A stretch of 64,000 nt of DNA from Dyadobacter chenwenxiniae (GTDB taxonomy: Bacteria; Bacteroidota; Bacteroidia; Cytophagales; Spirosomataceae): NCBI RefSeq assembly GCF_022869785.1, contig NZ_CP094997.1, positions 5,332,001 through 5,396,000 of the forward strand, given 5' to 3'. This document shows positions 32,660 to 42,285 of the stretch, in pieces. The notes below the pieces were generated by a model. That model did no database searches. It was given only the letters and a program-made list of their open reading frames with translations, and was not told the origin of the DNA. The stretch's first letter is position 1; each line of letters begins with the position of its first letter. The translations under genes and the position numbers were made by a program.

Positions 32660-33892
32660 CTAAGCTCTACTCTTCTCCAAATTCGGCAGGAATCCTGTTA
32701 ACAGCCCAATAAGCGGTAAAAACGAGCAAATCCAGAAGACGTATTCGATGCTGGTTTTGTCGGCAACGCTACCCAAAATGGCTGAGCCGATTCCCGCAAT
32801 ACCGAAAGCAAAGCCGAAAAACAGACCGGCGATCATTCCCACTTTTCCCGGGATAAGTTCTTGTGCGTAAACCAAAATTGCTGAAAATGCCGAGGAAAGA
32901 ATAAGCCCGATTATGCAGCTCAAAACGCCCGTCCAGAACAAATTCACATAAGGAAGCAGCAATGCGAACGGAGCTGCGCCCAATATTGAGATCCAGATCA
33001 CATATTTTCTTCCAATTCTGTCACCAACCGGACCTCCTATAAATGTTCCCGCAGCAACAGCAAACAAGAAGGCAAAAAGATAGATCTGTGAATTCTGAAT
33101 GGAAACGCCAAATTTATCAATCAGATAAAAAGTAAAATAACTGGAAATGCTGGCCATATAAATGTATTTTGAAAAAATCAAAAGCAGCAATATGGCAATG
33201 GCAAAGGTGATCTTTCCACTCGAAAGATGAGATGCGTTAGTTGCCTTAGCAGCTGATTTTTTAGCAACAACCACTTCCAGACTGCGTTTATACCAGCCGC
33301 CGACCCACGATAAAATAACGATCGCCAGGAGCGCAACCAGCGAAAACCAGATAACCTGAAAACGTCCATACGGCAACAGGATCAGTGCCGCCAGCAAAGG
33401 CCCTAGCGAACTGCCTGCATTGCCTCCAACCTGAAACAGCGACTGCGCCATGCCATGCTTGCCACCGGAAGCCATACGGGCCACGCGGGATGCCTCAGGA
33501 TGAAAAACCGCAGAACCAACGCCGATCAATCCAACCGAAAGTAAAACAAGATTAAAGCTGTTTGCAAGTGACAAAGAAATTAGTCCAAGCAATGTAAAAC
33601 ACATTCCCACAGCCAAAGCAAAAGGCTGCGGCCGCTTGTCTGTAAAAGCACCCACCACAGGCTGCAGAACCGAAGCGCTCACCTGGAATGTGAACGTTAT
33701 CAGCCCGATTTGCGTAAAATTCAGTTGAAAGGACTCCTTCACCATCGGATAAATGGAGGGGATCAACGACTGCATGGTGTCATTAAGTAAATGACAAAAG
33801 CTCAACGCAAGTAAAATAGGGAAAACCGTTTGCGAAGTGCTTATTGCTGCTGTTGAGTCGGCAGCAATGGGGTCTTGTTCAATGGATTTCAT
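32660..33892 (-). CDS. MFS transporter, fosmidomycin-resistance (Fsr)-like
   Basis: A 410-residue MFS exporter with about 12 predicted helices. Signatures are SFCHLLNDTMQSLIPSIYPM near the N-terminus and GVGSAVFHPEASRVARMASGGKHGMAQSLFQVGGNAGSSLGP, both characteristic of the Fsr group, and GDRIGRKYVIWISI in the second half. It may extrude a small toxic compound, but substrate calls in MFS are weak. It follows the SDR gene by a two-base gap and lies at the end of a three-gene operon with ctpA and the SDR. Confidence 0.87.
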   Translation of the reverse strand: MKSIEQDPIAADSTAAISTSQTVFPILLALSFCHLLNDTMQSLIPSIYPMVKESFQLNFTQIGLITFTFQVSASVLQPVVGAFTDKRPQPFALAVGMCFTLLGLISLSLANSFNLVLLSVGLIGVGSAVFHPEASRVARMASGGKHGMAQSLFQVGGNAGSSLGPLLAALILLPYGRFQVIWFSLVALLAIVILSWVGGWYKRSLEVVVAKKSAAKATNASHLSSGKITFAIAILLLLIFSKYIYMASISSYFTFYLIDKFGVSIQNSQIYLFAFLFAVAAGTFIGGPVGDRIGRKYVIWISILGAAPFALLLPYVNLFWTGVLSCIIGLILSSAFSAILVYAQELIPGKVGMIAGLFFGFAFGIAGIGSAILGSVADKTSIEYVFWICSFLPLIGLLTGFLPNLEKSRA

Positions 33893-33894
33893 GC

Positions 33895-34647
33895 TTATTT
33901 CCGGTGTATTGTCGTTGCGGCAGATTGCGCACCAGCTAAAATTGTAATGTCGGCGATGGTAACCCTGCTTGGCGCATTCACCGCATAGAGAATGGCATCG
34001 GCAATGTCAGAAGCCTGCAACGGATCGAATCCTTCGTACACTTTTTCAGCCCGGTTTTCATCTCCTTTGAAACGAACAAGTGAAAATTCGGTCTCTACAG
34101 CGCCGGGAGCAACATTTGTCACCTTAATGCCATGCTGCGTCAGTTCCAGACGCATGCCTTCACTTAGAACTTCGACTGCCGCTTTGGACGCGCAGTATAC
34201 AGCACCATTAACATAAGTTTGCTTTCCTGCAATGGAGCTGATATTGACAATGTGCCCCGCTCCTTTTTGAAGCATTAGCGGAATCACGGCCTTCGAAACG
34301 TAAAGCAGGCCTTTCACATTTCCATCGATCATTGCATCCCAATCGTCCGTGTCGCCTTCATCCAATGATCCCATTCCATGCGCATTTCCAGCGTTATTAA
34401 CCAGAATGTCAATATTTTTCCAATCATCCGGCAATGATCCGATCATAGCGATCACTGCGCCTTTATCACGCACATCAAAAACAAGTGTGGTAACATTTAC
34501 TTTTGCAGACAATTCAGCAGAAATTTCATCCAAACGATCCTGGCGACGGCCGCAAAGGATGAGATCAATTCCGGCGCCTGCAAATAACTCTGCAGTTGCC
34601 CTTCCAATTCCAGATGTTGCTCCGGTGATCAATGCAATTCGAGACAT
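33895..34647 (-). CDS. Short-chain dehydrogenase/reductase
   Basis: A 250-residue classical SDR close to the YdfG/serine-dehydrogenase group. The cofactor motif is TGATSGIGRA at the N-terminus, with NNAGNAHG, catalytic Ser in NISSIAG and YCASKAA (Tyr-x3-Lys). CGRRQDRL suggests preference for NADP. The substrate is unknown. It starts 43 bases downstream of the ctpA stop. The frame is open to 34680, but the ATG at 34647 gives the family N-terminus. Confidence 0.86.
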   Translation of the reverse strand: MSRIALITGATSGIGRATAELFAGAGIDLILCGRRQDRLDEISAELSAKVNVTTLVFDVRDKGAVIAMIGSLPDDWKNIDILVNNAGNAHGMGSLDEGDTDDWDAMIDGNVKGLLYVSKAVIPLMLQKGAGHIVNISSIAGKQTYVNGAVYCASKAAVEVLSEGMRLELTQHGIKVTNVAPGAVETEFSLVRFKGDENRAEKVYEGFDPLQASDIADAILYAVNAPSRVTIADITILAGAQSAATTIHRK

Positions 34648-34690
34648 TATAAATCTAAATTCGTCAATGGATGTGAGCATCCTGAGACGC

Positions 34691-36394
34691 TCACTTTTTG
34701 TTTTTTGGAATGTTCATACTGCTGAACTTCCCTTTTTCCAGTTGCGCAGCCTGACTAAAAAGCTGAACGGCTTGCTGATAAACGTTATCCGTCGGGTTCA
34801 ATACCTGGAAAATTTCATTGTTAAGCCCGTTTTTCTGTTTTCTGCCCCAGACATATCGGCCAATAATGGCTTTGGTCTGCGAAGTTATAACGGCTTTTGA
34901 AAGATTCAACTCTTTTTCATTCGGCTTGATTCCAGCTTTGGAAGCATCCTTAACCATCTCCGCAAGCATGGCATCCGTGATTTGGAACGAGGTTAAAAAG
35001 TCGTTAAATGACTGTTTTTCAAGCTTTTTCTGATTGTCATTGGCATAGCGAAGCGCATATTCGCGGATGATGTTTTTGGAATACAATTCAAATAAATACT
35101 TGCTGTTTTCCAATGTATCTTTTGGGACAAAAATATCCGGTGTAATGCCGCCACCGCCATAAACCACCCGGCCGCCATCTGTTTTGTAGACTTTGGACTT
35201 ATCAAACTTAATGCTATCAACATTAAATAACTCGCCGCTTTCGTAACGATGTGATAAATCCTGGCTATAATCCTCTCCTTTTCCAAGCTCATAAGGTTTT
35301 TGAATGCTTCGGCCGCTTGGCGTGAAATAGCGTGAAATGGTCAGGCGAAGTTCGGATGCGTCGGAAAGCTTGATCGGCATCTGAACCAAACCCTTTCCAT
35401 AAGACCTTCTGCCGACAACCAGCGCACGATCATGGTCCTGCAATGCGCCTGCTAAAATTTCCGAAGCAGATGCACTGCCTTCGTCTACAAGCACAATCAG
35501 CGGTCCTTGTTCAAACAAACCGTCAATGTGCGACCGTGTTTTTCTGTCAAAACGACTGTCTTTCCCTTCCGTATAGACTAAAAGCTTGTCGCCCGCAATG
35601 AATTCATCCGCCATGCTTGTTGCACGCTCCATATAGCCGCCCGGATTGCCGCGCAGATCAAGAATCAGGTTTTTCAACCCATTTGCTTTCAATGTCTTTA
35701 AGGCTGATTTGAATTCGTCATAAGTAGTTTCTGAGAAACGGCTCACCTTAATGTATCCAATCTCCTGATCGACCATATAGGATGCGTCCACAGAATAGGT
35801 GGGAATACGATCGCGAACGACTGCAAAGTTCATTTTCTCATTTAACCCGACTCTTTCAATCGCCAAATCGACCTTAGTGCCCCTTTTTCCACGTAACAGC
35901 TTATAAACCTGCGCATTAGTAACACCGGGACCAGATAAGTTTTCTTTATTAACCGAAATAATGCGGTCACCGCTCTGGATTCCCGCAGCTTCCGAAGGGC
36001 CTCCGCTCAATGGTGTAACCACATAAACGGTGTCATTGTATATGTTAAATTCCACGCCGATACCATCAAACCCCGAATCCAGTTGCGACCTGGCAGCCGT
36101 TGCTTCATCGGTGTTAAAATAGGCTGTATGAGGATCCAGTTTTTCGAGCATTTTAGAGATAGAAAAATCTACAAGCTCCTCCGTATTAACCGAATCTACA
36201 TAGTTATTCTCGACGAGCATGAGCACCTCGCGATATTTGGCATAACCTTTGGCTACGTCCGAAAGCTTACGGCCGCCGCTAAAGAAAGTGCTTCCCAACA
36301 GCACGCCGGCAGCCAATGTAATGGCTATTATGATAGGCAGGCGAACCACAGAGCGGGAATTATGAATCGGATTAGGAGATTTTTGTTGATTCAT
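34691..36394 (-). CDS. ctpA: C-terminal processing peptidase (S41)
   Basis: A 567-residue tail-specific protease, membrane anchored by an N-terminal helix (IIIAITLAAGVLLGSTFF). A PDZ domain spans roughly 95-180 (DTVYVVTPLSGGPSEAAGIQSGDRIISVN). The S41 catalytic site is Ser in DEGSASASEI and Lys in RSYGKGLVQMP. Beyond it, the C-terminus has the extension common in Bacteroidota. It trims or degrades periplasmic proteins by their C-termini. It is the first gene of the ctpA-SDR-MFS operon. Confidence 0.92.
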   Translation of the reverse strand: MNQQKSPNPIHNSRSVVRLPIIIAITLAAGVLLGSTFFSGGRKLSDVAKGYAKYREVLMLVENNYVDSVNTEELVDFSISKMLEKLDPHTAYFNTDEATAARSQLDSGFDGIGVEFNIYNDTVYVVTPLSGGPSEAAGIQSGDRIISVNKENLSGPGVTNAQVYKLLRGKRGTKVDLAIERVGLNEKMNFAVVRDRIPTYSVDASYMVDQEIGYIKVSRFSETTYDEFKSALKTLKANGLKNLILDLRGNPGGYMERATSMADEFIAGDKLLVYTEGKDSRFDRKTRSHIDGLFEQGPLIVLVDEGSASASEILAGALQDHDRALVVGRRSYGKGLVQMPIKLSDASELRLTISRYFTPSGRSIQKPYELGKGEDYSQDLSHRYESGELFNVDSIKFDKSKVYKTDGGRVVYGGGGITPDIFVPKDTLENSKYLFELYSKNIIREYALRYANDNQKKLEKQSFNDFLTSFQITDAMLAEMVKDASKAGIKPNEKELNLSKAVITSQTKAIIGRYVWGRKQKNGLNNEIFQVLNPTDNVYQQAVQLFSQAAQLEKGKFSSMNIPKNKK

Positions 36395-36531
36395 GCCAAT
36401 AAATTATTTGAAAGCGTTGTACGAATGCCGGTTGCAGCGGGCACATTTTCCTAACGTGAAGTAAGCAATTTTGGTTGCCTAAAGCAAATGGATCTCAGGT
36501 GATTTCTAAGATATTAGCCCAGCTCCGGCCG

Positions 36532-38481
36532 TCAGACAAACGCCTTTAAGGACTCCGGATTGCGCATTAGTTCGGGATTAATGCACTTGGCCGGATCTTG
36601 CCCCATCAAAATTCGCTTCATAGGTGCCTCCATTTTTTTGCCGTTGATCGTATAGGGAATGTCATTCACCTGCTCAATCGTATCCGGCACGTGCCGCGGA
36701 CTGTATTCGTTGCGCAAAACATCTTTAATGCGTTGTTTTAGTTCGTCCGTCAAGGTTTTGTCCTTGCTTAAAACGACAAATAACGAGATGGTGCCATCCC
36801 CGTTTTCTTTTTCAAGATATACCGCCAGGCTGTCCTTCACCTCGGGAATACGCTCAACGGCACGGTAAATTTCAGCAGTTCCAATCCTCACTCCTCCTCT
36901 ATTTAACGTCGCATCGGACCGGCCGTAAATGATCACCGAATTTCGGTCCGTAACCTTGATCCAATCACCGTGACGCCAGATATTGGGATACATTTCAAAA
37001 TAGCTGTTCAGATATTTTTCATCATCTTCATCATTCCAGAAGTAAATGGGCATAGAGGGCATAGGCTGCGTGATCACCATTTCGCCTAATTCGTCGATCA
37101 ATGGCTTTCCATCTTCACTATAAGCCTCAATCCGGCAGCCGAGCATCCGACATTGAATTTCCCCGGAATAAACGGGCAAGATTGGGCAGCCGCCTACGAA
37201 AGCACTGCATACATCCGTTCCGCCACTGAGCGAAATAAGCCAAACGTCTTTTTTTACATATTTATAAATCCATTCATAAGCCTCCGGAGGCAGCGGTGAG
37301 CCTGTGGAGCCGATCGTTTCCAAAGCATTCAGGCTTTCAGAAGTAATGCTTACGCCTGCTTTCATGGACGCAATAAAATAAGCTGCGCCGCTTCCAAAGT
37401 GCGTTATTTTCGCTTTTTCCGCCAAAGTCCAGAGAACCTGCGAGGAAGGAAACGCAGGCGCGCCATCATACAGCACCAGCGTCGCGCCGCACAGTAGCGA
37501 ACCCAATGCATAATTCCACATCATCCAGCCTGTGGTCGAATACCAGAAATAACGGTCGCCCGGTTTTACATTCTGATGCAGGATCAATGCTTTATGATGC
37601 TCTATAATGCAACCGCCCACACTGTGCGTAATTGCCTTCGGTTTTGCAGTGGTTCCCGATGAGTAAAGAATCCAGATCGGATGATCGAAGGAGAGCGGCT
37701 CGAAATCAAGTCCGAAGTTCTGAAGATGCAGAATATCTTCCCAGGAAGTAAGCCTATCCGCACGGTTTTCTGTATTAATGTTATTAATTAAAACCGTGTC
37801 TTTCACACTTGGTAAGGTGAATGACAGTTCCTGCGCAAATGATGTAATGTCGTACGTCTTACCGTTATAAACATAGCCATCAGTTACAAAAAGCACCTTG
37901 GGTTCTATCTGTGAAAAACGGTCTGTAATGGCTGTTTTACCAAAATCCGGTGAACAGGACGACCACACGGCGCCCACAGCATTGGTTGCAAGAAACGCAA
38001 CTATTGCCTGTGGGATATTAGGCAAAACGGCTGCTACGCGATCCCCCGGTCGCACGCCACGTTGTTTGAGCCAGGCAGCCACAGCAGCCACTTCCGTTTC
38101 AAGCGTTTCCCAGGAGATTTCGGTTAATCCGGTTTGCTCCGATTGGAAAATAATGGCTGGACGGTCTTTTGTTTTATTTCTGAAAATATGTTCGGCGTAG
38201 TTGAGTTTGGAACGCGTAAACCATTTTGTGCCGATCATTCCATGCTTTGGCCGCTGCAAAACTTCCAAGTAAAGGTCATGCGATTTTATATTGAAGTAGA
38301 GCCACAAACTCTCCCAAAAATCTTCCAGATCCGTCACAGACCAATCCCAGAGGTCCTGATAAGAGCGGAAATAAAGGCCTCTTTTCACAAAAAGCCAATC
38401 CATGTATTTTTTAAGATTGGATTGCTCCAAAAGGGCTCTCCCTGGTTTCCATAGCGGTTGAGGCTGGATATCAGTAGACAT
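36532..38481 (-). CDS. Acetoacetyl-CoA synthetase
   Basis: A 649-residue ANL-family ligase that activates acetoacetate to acetoacetyl-CoA with ATP. The A3 motif is ILYSSGTTAKPKAITHS, with GRSDATLNRGGVRIGTAEIYR as the A8 hinge region and NGKKMEAPMKR carrying the catalytic Lys. WFTRSKLNYAEHIFR and the FDHPIWILYS region are typical of acetoacetyl-CoA rather than acetyl-CoA synthetase. The ORF continues to 38580, but MSTDIQPQPLW at 38481 is the natural start. It would return ketone bodies or storage-derived acetoacetate to central metabolism. Confidence 0.88.
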   Translation of the reverse strand: MSTDIQPQPLWKPGRALLEQSNLKKYMDWLFVKRGLYFRSYQDLWDWSVTDLEDFWESLWLYFNIKSHDLYLEVLQRPKHGMIGTKWFTRSKLNYAEHIFRNKTKDRPAIIFQSEQTGLTEISWETLETEVAAVAAWLKQRGVRPGDRVAAVLPNIPQAIVAFLATNAVGAVWSSCSPDFGKTAITDRFSQIEPKVLFVTDGYVYNGKTYDITSFAQELSFTLPSVKDTVLINNINTENRADRLTSWEDILHLQNFGLDFEPLSFDHPIWILYSSGTTAKPKAITHSVGGCIIEHHKALILHQNVKPGDRYFWYSTTGWMMWNYALGSLLCGATLVLYDGAPAFPSSQVLWTLAEKAKITHFGSGAAYFIASMKAGVSITSESLNALETIGSTGSPLPPEAYEWIYKYVKKDVWLISLSGGTDVCSAFVGGCPILPVYSGEIQCRMLGCRIEAYSEDGKPLIDELGEMVITQPMPSMPIYFWNDEDDEKYLNSYFEMYPNIWRHGDWIKVTDRNSVIIYGRSDATLNRGGVRIGTAEIYRAVERIPEVKDSLAVYLEKENGDGTISLFVVLSKDKTLTDELKQRIKDVLRNEYSPRHVPDTIEQVNDIPYTINGKKMEAPMKRILMGQDPAKCINPELMRNPESLKAFV

Positions 38482-38774
38482 ATTGAAATCTTTATAGGTG
38501 AAGGTTAGGTCGTGGAAAAAGGCGTTTGTGGCGCATTTAACCAATAGTACTAATAAACGTTCGGTTACGAAAAATGGCATAAACCGAAGGGAAAATATTT
38601 ACTTAAAAATTTCCTGTATCTTTGCAGTCTTAAATAAAACACTTAGTACTCTGATCATCAGATACGTTGATTAGCCGGTTTTAGTGGCAATTTCGCAAAT
38701 ACCAAAAAACCGCCTGATTAGTACACGGCAAATAGTAAGAGGAACAAAATTCCAGTAGTGATACTGCATTCCTA
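38482..38774. promoter_or_regulatory. Divergent intergenic region with a strong plus-strand promoter
   Basis: The 293 bases between the acetoacetyl-CoA synthetase and the pseudouridine synthase hold TATCTTTG at 38617-38624, an exact Bacteroidota -7 element. The likely start near 38631 would give a 5' leader of about 145 bases. A small palindrome CTGATCATCAG lies in that leader. No ORF of note was seen. Confidence 0.55.
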
Positions 38775-40454
38775 ATGAGAAAAAGAACATCAACACCGTC
38801 GAAGGCGCCAAGAGCGTCGCAACCTTCGACCGGCGGACAAAAAACTTTCCGCAAATCCAACGACGGCGCAGGCCACCCATTCAAGAAAGCCCGCCCGGAA
38901 GCAGAAAGCCGCTTCAGCAAACCCAGCATTAAAAAGTCAAGCTTCCGCGTTGCTTCCGGCAACGGAGACAACGCCGGCCAAAAAGCACGTCCCAGCTTCG
39001 ACCACGAAAAAGGATCCAGCGATAGAACCGGCTTCGATAAGCCGCGTTTTGATAAACCACGTTTCGACAAGCCATCATTCAAAGCTGGCTTCGACAAGCC
39101 TCGCAGTGATAAGCCAGGATATCCAAAAAAGGAAGGCGGTTTCCGCAGTCCGGCTGATAAAAAAGATTTCGGACAAAGAGAACGGCCATCTGGCGACAGA
39201 GAATTTAAACCACGCTTCGAAAGACCAGCACGCGAAGGCGACAGGCCACGTTTTGAAAATAGAGGCGACGACCGTCCTGCACAATCCGGCGATTCCCGTC
39301 CATTCCGTTCAAGAGAAGAATCTGGACAAAGAGAAAGACCAACTGGCGACAGAGAATTCAAACCACGTTTTGAAAGACGCGAAGGCGAAAGACCAACGGG
39401 CGACAGAGAATTTAAGCCGCGTGCTGAAAGACCAACTGGTGACAGAGAATTCAAACCTCGTACTGAAAGACCTGCGCGTGACGGTGGAAGCCGTGATTCA
39501 CGACCATCAGCTGAGCGTTCTTTTGGCCGTCCCAGCAGAGACGGTAAGCCAGAATTTAAAAAAAAAGATGAAACCGCGCATGTAGAGCGTGATTTTGAAA
39601 AATCCGCCCAGAATGAAAGCGCAGAACAAGCCGAAGATCGCAGCGGGTTAGATAGAAGAGTGGGCCGTTTTGAAAGTGCGCCGCGCTACAATCTTTCCAG
39701 CTACGAAAAGAAGAATGCGCCTAAGAAGAAAGAGAAAGAAGAATCTGCCCTCATTCGTCTGAATCGATACATTTCCAATGCAGGAATTTGCTCGCGTCGC
39801 GAGGCGGATGATCTGATTGCATCGGGACAAATTTCTGTGAATGGTAAAACGATTACAGAAATGGGTTATAAAGTAATGCCTGCGGACGTTGTGAAATACG
39901 GTAAAAAGGCGTTGAACCCGGAGAAAATGGTTTATATATTAATCAATAAACCAAAGGATTACATTACTACAACCGACGATCCGGAAGAGCGTAAAACTGT
40001 GCTTGACCTGATTCAGGGAGCATGTGCTGAGCGTGTTTACCCGGTGGGTCGTTTGGACAGAAATACGACAGGTTTGTTGCTTTTGACGAATGATGGCGAG
40101 TTGGCCGTAAAGCTCACACACCCGTCAGGCGGAATCAAAAAAATCTATCAGGCTGAATTGGATAAGCCAATTACAACCGAAGATTTCGAAAAGCTGCAAC
40201 ACGGATTAGAGCTGGAAGACGGTTTCATTCGCCCTGACGAAGTCGGCATTGTAACGCCCGATGCCATGGTGGTAGGACTTGAAATTCACAGTGGCCGTAA
40301 CCGCATTGTTCGCCGAATGTTTGAACATTTAGGTTACGAAGTTCAAAAGCTGGACCGCACCGTGTTTGCGGGATTAAACAAGAAAGATCTTCCGCGTGGA
40401 AAATGGAGATTTCTAAGTGAGAAAGAAGTGGTGAAGCTGAAATTCATGCTTTAA
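38775..40454 (+). CDS. Pseudouridine synthase (RluB/RsuA-type) with repeat-rich extension
   Basis: A 559-residue protein. The C-terminal ~240 residues are a complete RsuA/RluB-type enzyme: an S4 RNA-binding domain (LIRLNRYISNAGICSRREADDLI) and the catalytic domain with VGRLDRNTTGLLLLTNDGE, Asp428 as nucleophile, plus SGRNRIVRRMFEHLGYEV. It should modify a uridine in 23S or 16S rRNA. Residues 1 to ~310 are low-complexity and very basic, built from FDKPRFDKP-type units (about 80-115) and then ERPTGDREFKPR-type units (130-235). Such tails may bind RNA. The extension explains the false antisense ORF. Confidence 0.88.
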   Translation: MRKRTSTPSKAPRASQPSTGGQKTFRKSNDGAGHPFKKARPEAESRFSKPSIKKSSFRVASGNGDNAGQKARPSFDHEKGSSDRTGFDKPRFDKPRFDKPSFKAGFDKPRSDKPGYPKKEGGFRSPADKKDFGQRERPSGDREFKPRFERPAREGDRPRFENRGDDRPAQSGDSRPFRSREESGQRERPTGDREFKPRFERREGERPTGDREFKPRAERPTGDREFKPRTERPARDGGSRDSRPSAERSFGRPSRDGKPEFKKKDETAHVERDFEKSAQNESAEQAEDRSGLDRRVGRFESAPRYNLSSYEKKNAPKKKEKEESALIRLNRYISNAGICSRREADDLIASGQISVNGKTITEMGYKVMPADVVKYGKKALNPEKMVYILINKPKDYITTTDDPEERKTVLDLIQGACAERVYPVGRLDRNTTGLLLLTNDGELAVKLTHPSGGIKKIYQAELDKPITTEDFEKLQHGLELEDGFIRPDEVGIVTPDAMVVGLEIHSGRNRIVRRMFEHLGYEVQKLDRTVFAGLNKKDLPRGKWRFLSEKEVVKLKFML

Positions 40455-40472
40455 GATTTTTGGAATAAAACA

Positions 40473-40520
40473 AAAAGAAAACCGGCTGCTACGATAAACG
40501 TAACAGCCGGTTTCTTTTTT
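40473..40520. terminator. Bidirectional terminator, pseudouridine synthase / htrA
   Basis: Stem GAAAACCGGCTGCTACG / CGTAACAGCCGGTTTC with a loop of about six bases, flanked by A and T runs. It separates two convergent genes. Confidence 0.87.
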
Positions 40521-40534
40521 GAACCTTATATATA

Positions 40535-42070
40535 TTACAAACGGAATCCGAATGAATAAACGTCGTATGGCGCGTCCGGGTAAAGACCTTCAAACTGCAC
40601 CATCGATTCTTCCTTGCCAGCGATTGCAGCCTGGAATTCTTTCACTGTACGCACGGGCTTACCATTTACTTTGGTAATGATAAAACCTTCTTCCACTTGT
40701 GAACGGGCAAACTTGCCGCCGTCGATAGAAACCACTTTCACACCGCCATCCAGTTTGTAACGAGACAAACGTTGTTTTTCCTGGTCGCTCAGGTTGCCAA
40801 ATTGTGCACCCAAAGCATTCATGATTGCCGCTGACTCGTCACGTTTCAGAATGTCAGAACCACCTGTGCGGTTACGCAATGTGATATCCAATTCTTTTTC
40901 TTTTCCGTCACGGTTAACAGTCAAATTCACTTTATCGCCAGGTTTGTGCAAGCCGATCGATTGTTGCAATTCAGGGATTGAGTGAATGTTCACACCGTCC
41001 ACTTTTACGATCACGTCGCCTTTATTTACACCACCTGCTTTTGCAGCACTGTTTTCTGTGAATTCACGCACATAAACACCGTCGTTCACTTTCACACCAT
41101 ATTCTTCGGCTTTTCTGCTGTCCAGGTCATCAAGGGCAATTCCCAAATAACCACGTTGTACATTACCGAATTTGATCAAATCACTCGAAACCTTCTTCAC
41201 AATGCTAGAAGGCACCGCGAATGCATAACCTGCAAAACTTCCCGTTGGGCTGGCAATCGCGGTATTAATCCCGATCAATTCACCTTTCAGGTTAACCAAT
41301 GCACCACCACTGTTTCCAGGGTTTACAACTGCGTCCGTTTGGATAAATGATTCAAGCGGAGAATCCACAGAAGCTGCTGATGTAGGCGTTACGCCACCGC
41401 CACGTCTTGATTGACCGATGATGCCCAATCCACGTCCTTTTGCACTTACAATCCCAGCCGTTACAGTCGATTCAAGGTTGAAAGGGTTACCCACAGCCAC
41501 AACCCACTCTCCTACTTTCACTGCGTCGGAATTGCCTAATGTTACTGCTGGCAAATCTTTTGCTTCAATTTTGATCACAGCAATATCCGTAGATGGGTCA
41601 GTTCCGATCACTTTTGCTCTGAACTTTCCTTTGTTATGCAATGTAACTTCCAATTCTTGAGCACCTTCAACAACGTGGTTGTTGGTTACGATATAACCAT
41701 CAGCCGAAATAATCACACCTGAACCGGACGCCTCTTGTGACTGAGGGCCGCGCGAGCCGCCTTCAAATTCGTCACCAAAGAAATCCCGAAAAATATCAGG
41801 AATTTGCTGACCGCCACCACGAGATGCCTGGCGCGTCATTGTAGATTTAATATGGACAACCGTTGGTGTTGTAGCCTCAGCGGCATAAACAAAATCCCCG
41901 GGAGCCCCCACCGGTGTCCCGGTAGAAGTGAAACGTGTAATCGACTCGGCCGGAGCCTCTTTGAAAATTACATCTGTACCATTGTTATCACCTAATAGCT
42001 TAAAGCCGGCAAGAGTTGATGCGCTTGAAATCAACCCAACCAACACTAAACCTTTCCAATTTGTTTTCAT
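40535..42070 (-). CDS. DegP/HtrA-type serine protease
   Basis: A 511-residue periplasmic protease/chaperone with an N-terminal signal or anchor (MKTNWKGLVLVGLISSASTLAGF). The S1C triad is His in TNNHVVEGA, Asp in TDIAVIKI and Ser in NPGNSGGAL. A PDZ domain spans about 300-380 (RGYLGIALDDLDSRKAEEYGVK), and a second is likely at the C-terminus (KVVSIDGGKFARSQVEEGFIITKVNG). A poly-Gly loop in the protease domain (RRGGGVTP) is typical. Its job is quality control of misfolded envelope proteins. The in-frame ATG at 42076 is possible but adds only two residues. Confidence 0.92.
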   Translation of the reverse strand: MKTNWKGLVLVGLISSASTLAGFKLLGDNNGTDVIFKEAPAESITRFTSTGTPVGAPGDFVYAAEATTPTVVHIKSTMTRQASRGGGQQIPDIFRDFFGDEFEGGSRGPQSQEASGSGVIISADGYIVTNNHVVEGAQELEVTLHNKGKFRAKVIGTDPSTDIAVIKIEAKDLPAVTLGNSDAVKVGEWVVAVGNPFNLESTVTAGIVSAKGRGLGIIGQSRRGGGVTPTSAASVDSPLESFIQTDAVVNPGNSGGALVNLKGELIGINTAIASPTGSFAGYAFAVPSSIVKKVSSDLIKFGNVQRGYLGIALDDLDSRKAEEYGVKVNDGVYVREFTENSAAKAGGVNKGDVIVKVDGVNIHSIPELQQSIGLHKPGDKVNLTVNRDGKEKELDITLRNRTGGSDILKRDESAAIMNALGAQFGNLSDQEKQRLSRYKLDGGVKVVSIDGGKFARSQVEEGFIITKVNGKPVRTVKEFQAAIAGKEESMVQFEGLYPDAPYDVYSFGFRL

Positions 42071-42234
42071 ATACATTTGTTGGGGTTATATTTTTGTAAA
42101 TAAATAACGCAATGCAATTACTAATTTATTCCCGCAGACGCCTCATTTAACATAATTTAACAAAGATATTCTATTTGTCTTCTTCTAAAATATCCTGCCA
42201 ATTCAACTAACAATTTATTCAAATCTTTGTTCAC

Positions 42235-42269
42235 AAAAAAGGCGCTATTATAAATAATAACGCCTTTTT
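42235..42269 (-). terminator. Terminator after hsp20
   Basis: Hairpin AAAAAAGGCG / CGCCTTTTTT with an AT-rich extended stem (TATTAT / ATAATA). It follows hsp20 on the minus strand and precedes htrA. Confidence 0.82.
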
Positions 42270-42285
42270 GAGTTGTTAGCCTGGA

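Noticed and set aside
38681..39454. 257-residue minus-strand ORF made of SPVGLS-like repeats
   Set aside because: It is antisense to the repeat-rich N-terminus of the pseudouridine synthase; the repeats in DNA make the other strand open and repetitive. The plus-strand frame continues into a real enzyme.
39000..39470. Regular DNA repeats that could be taken for a CRISPR array
   Set aside because: The repeats are coding (FDKP and GDREFKPR units), adjoin without unique spacers, and no cas genes are present.
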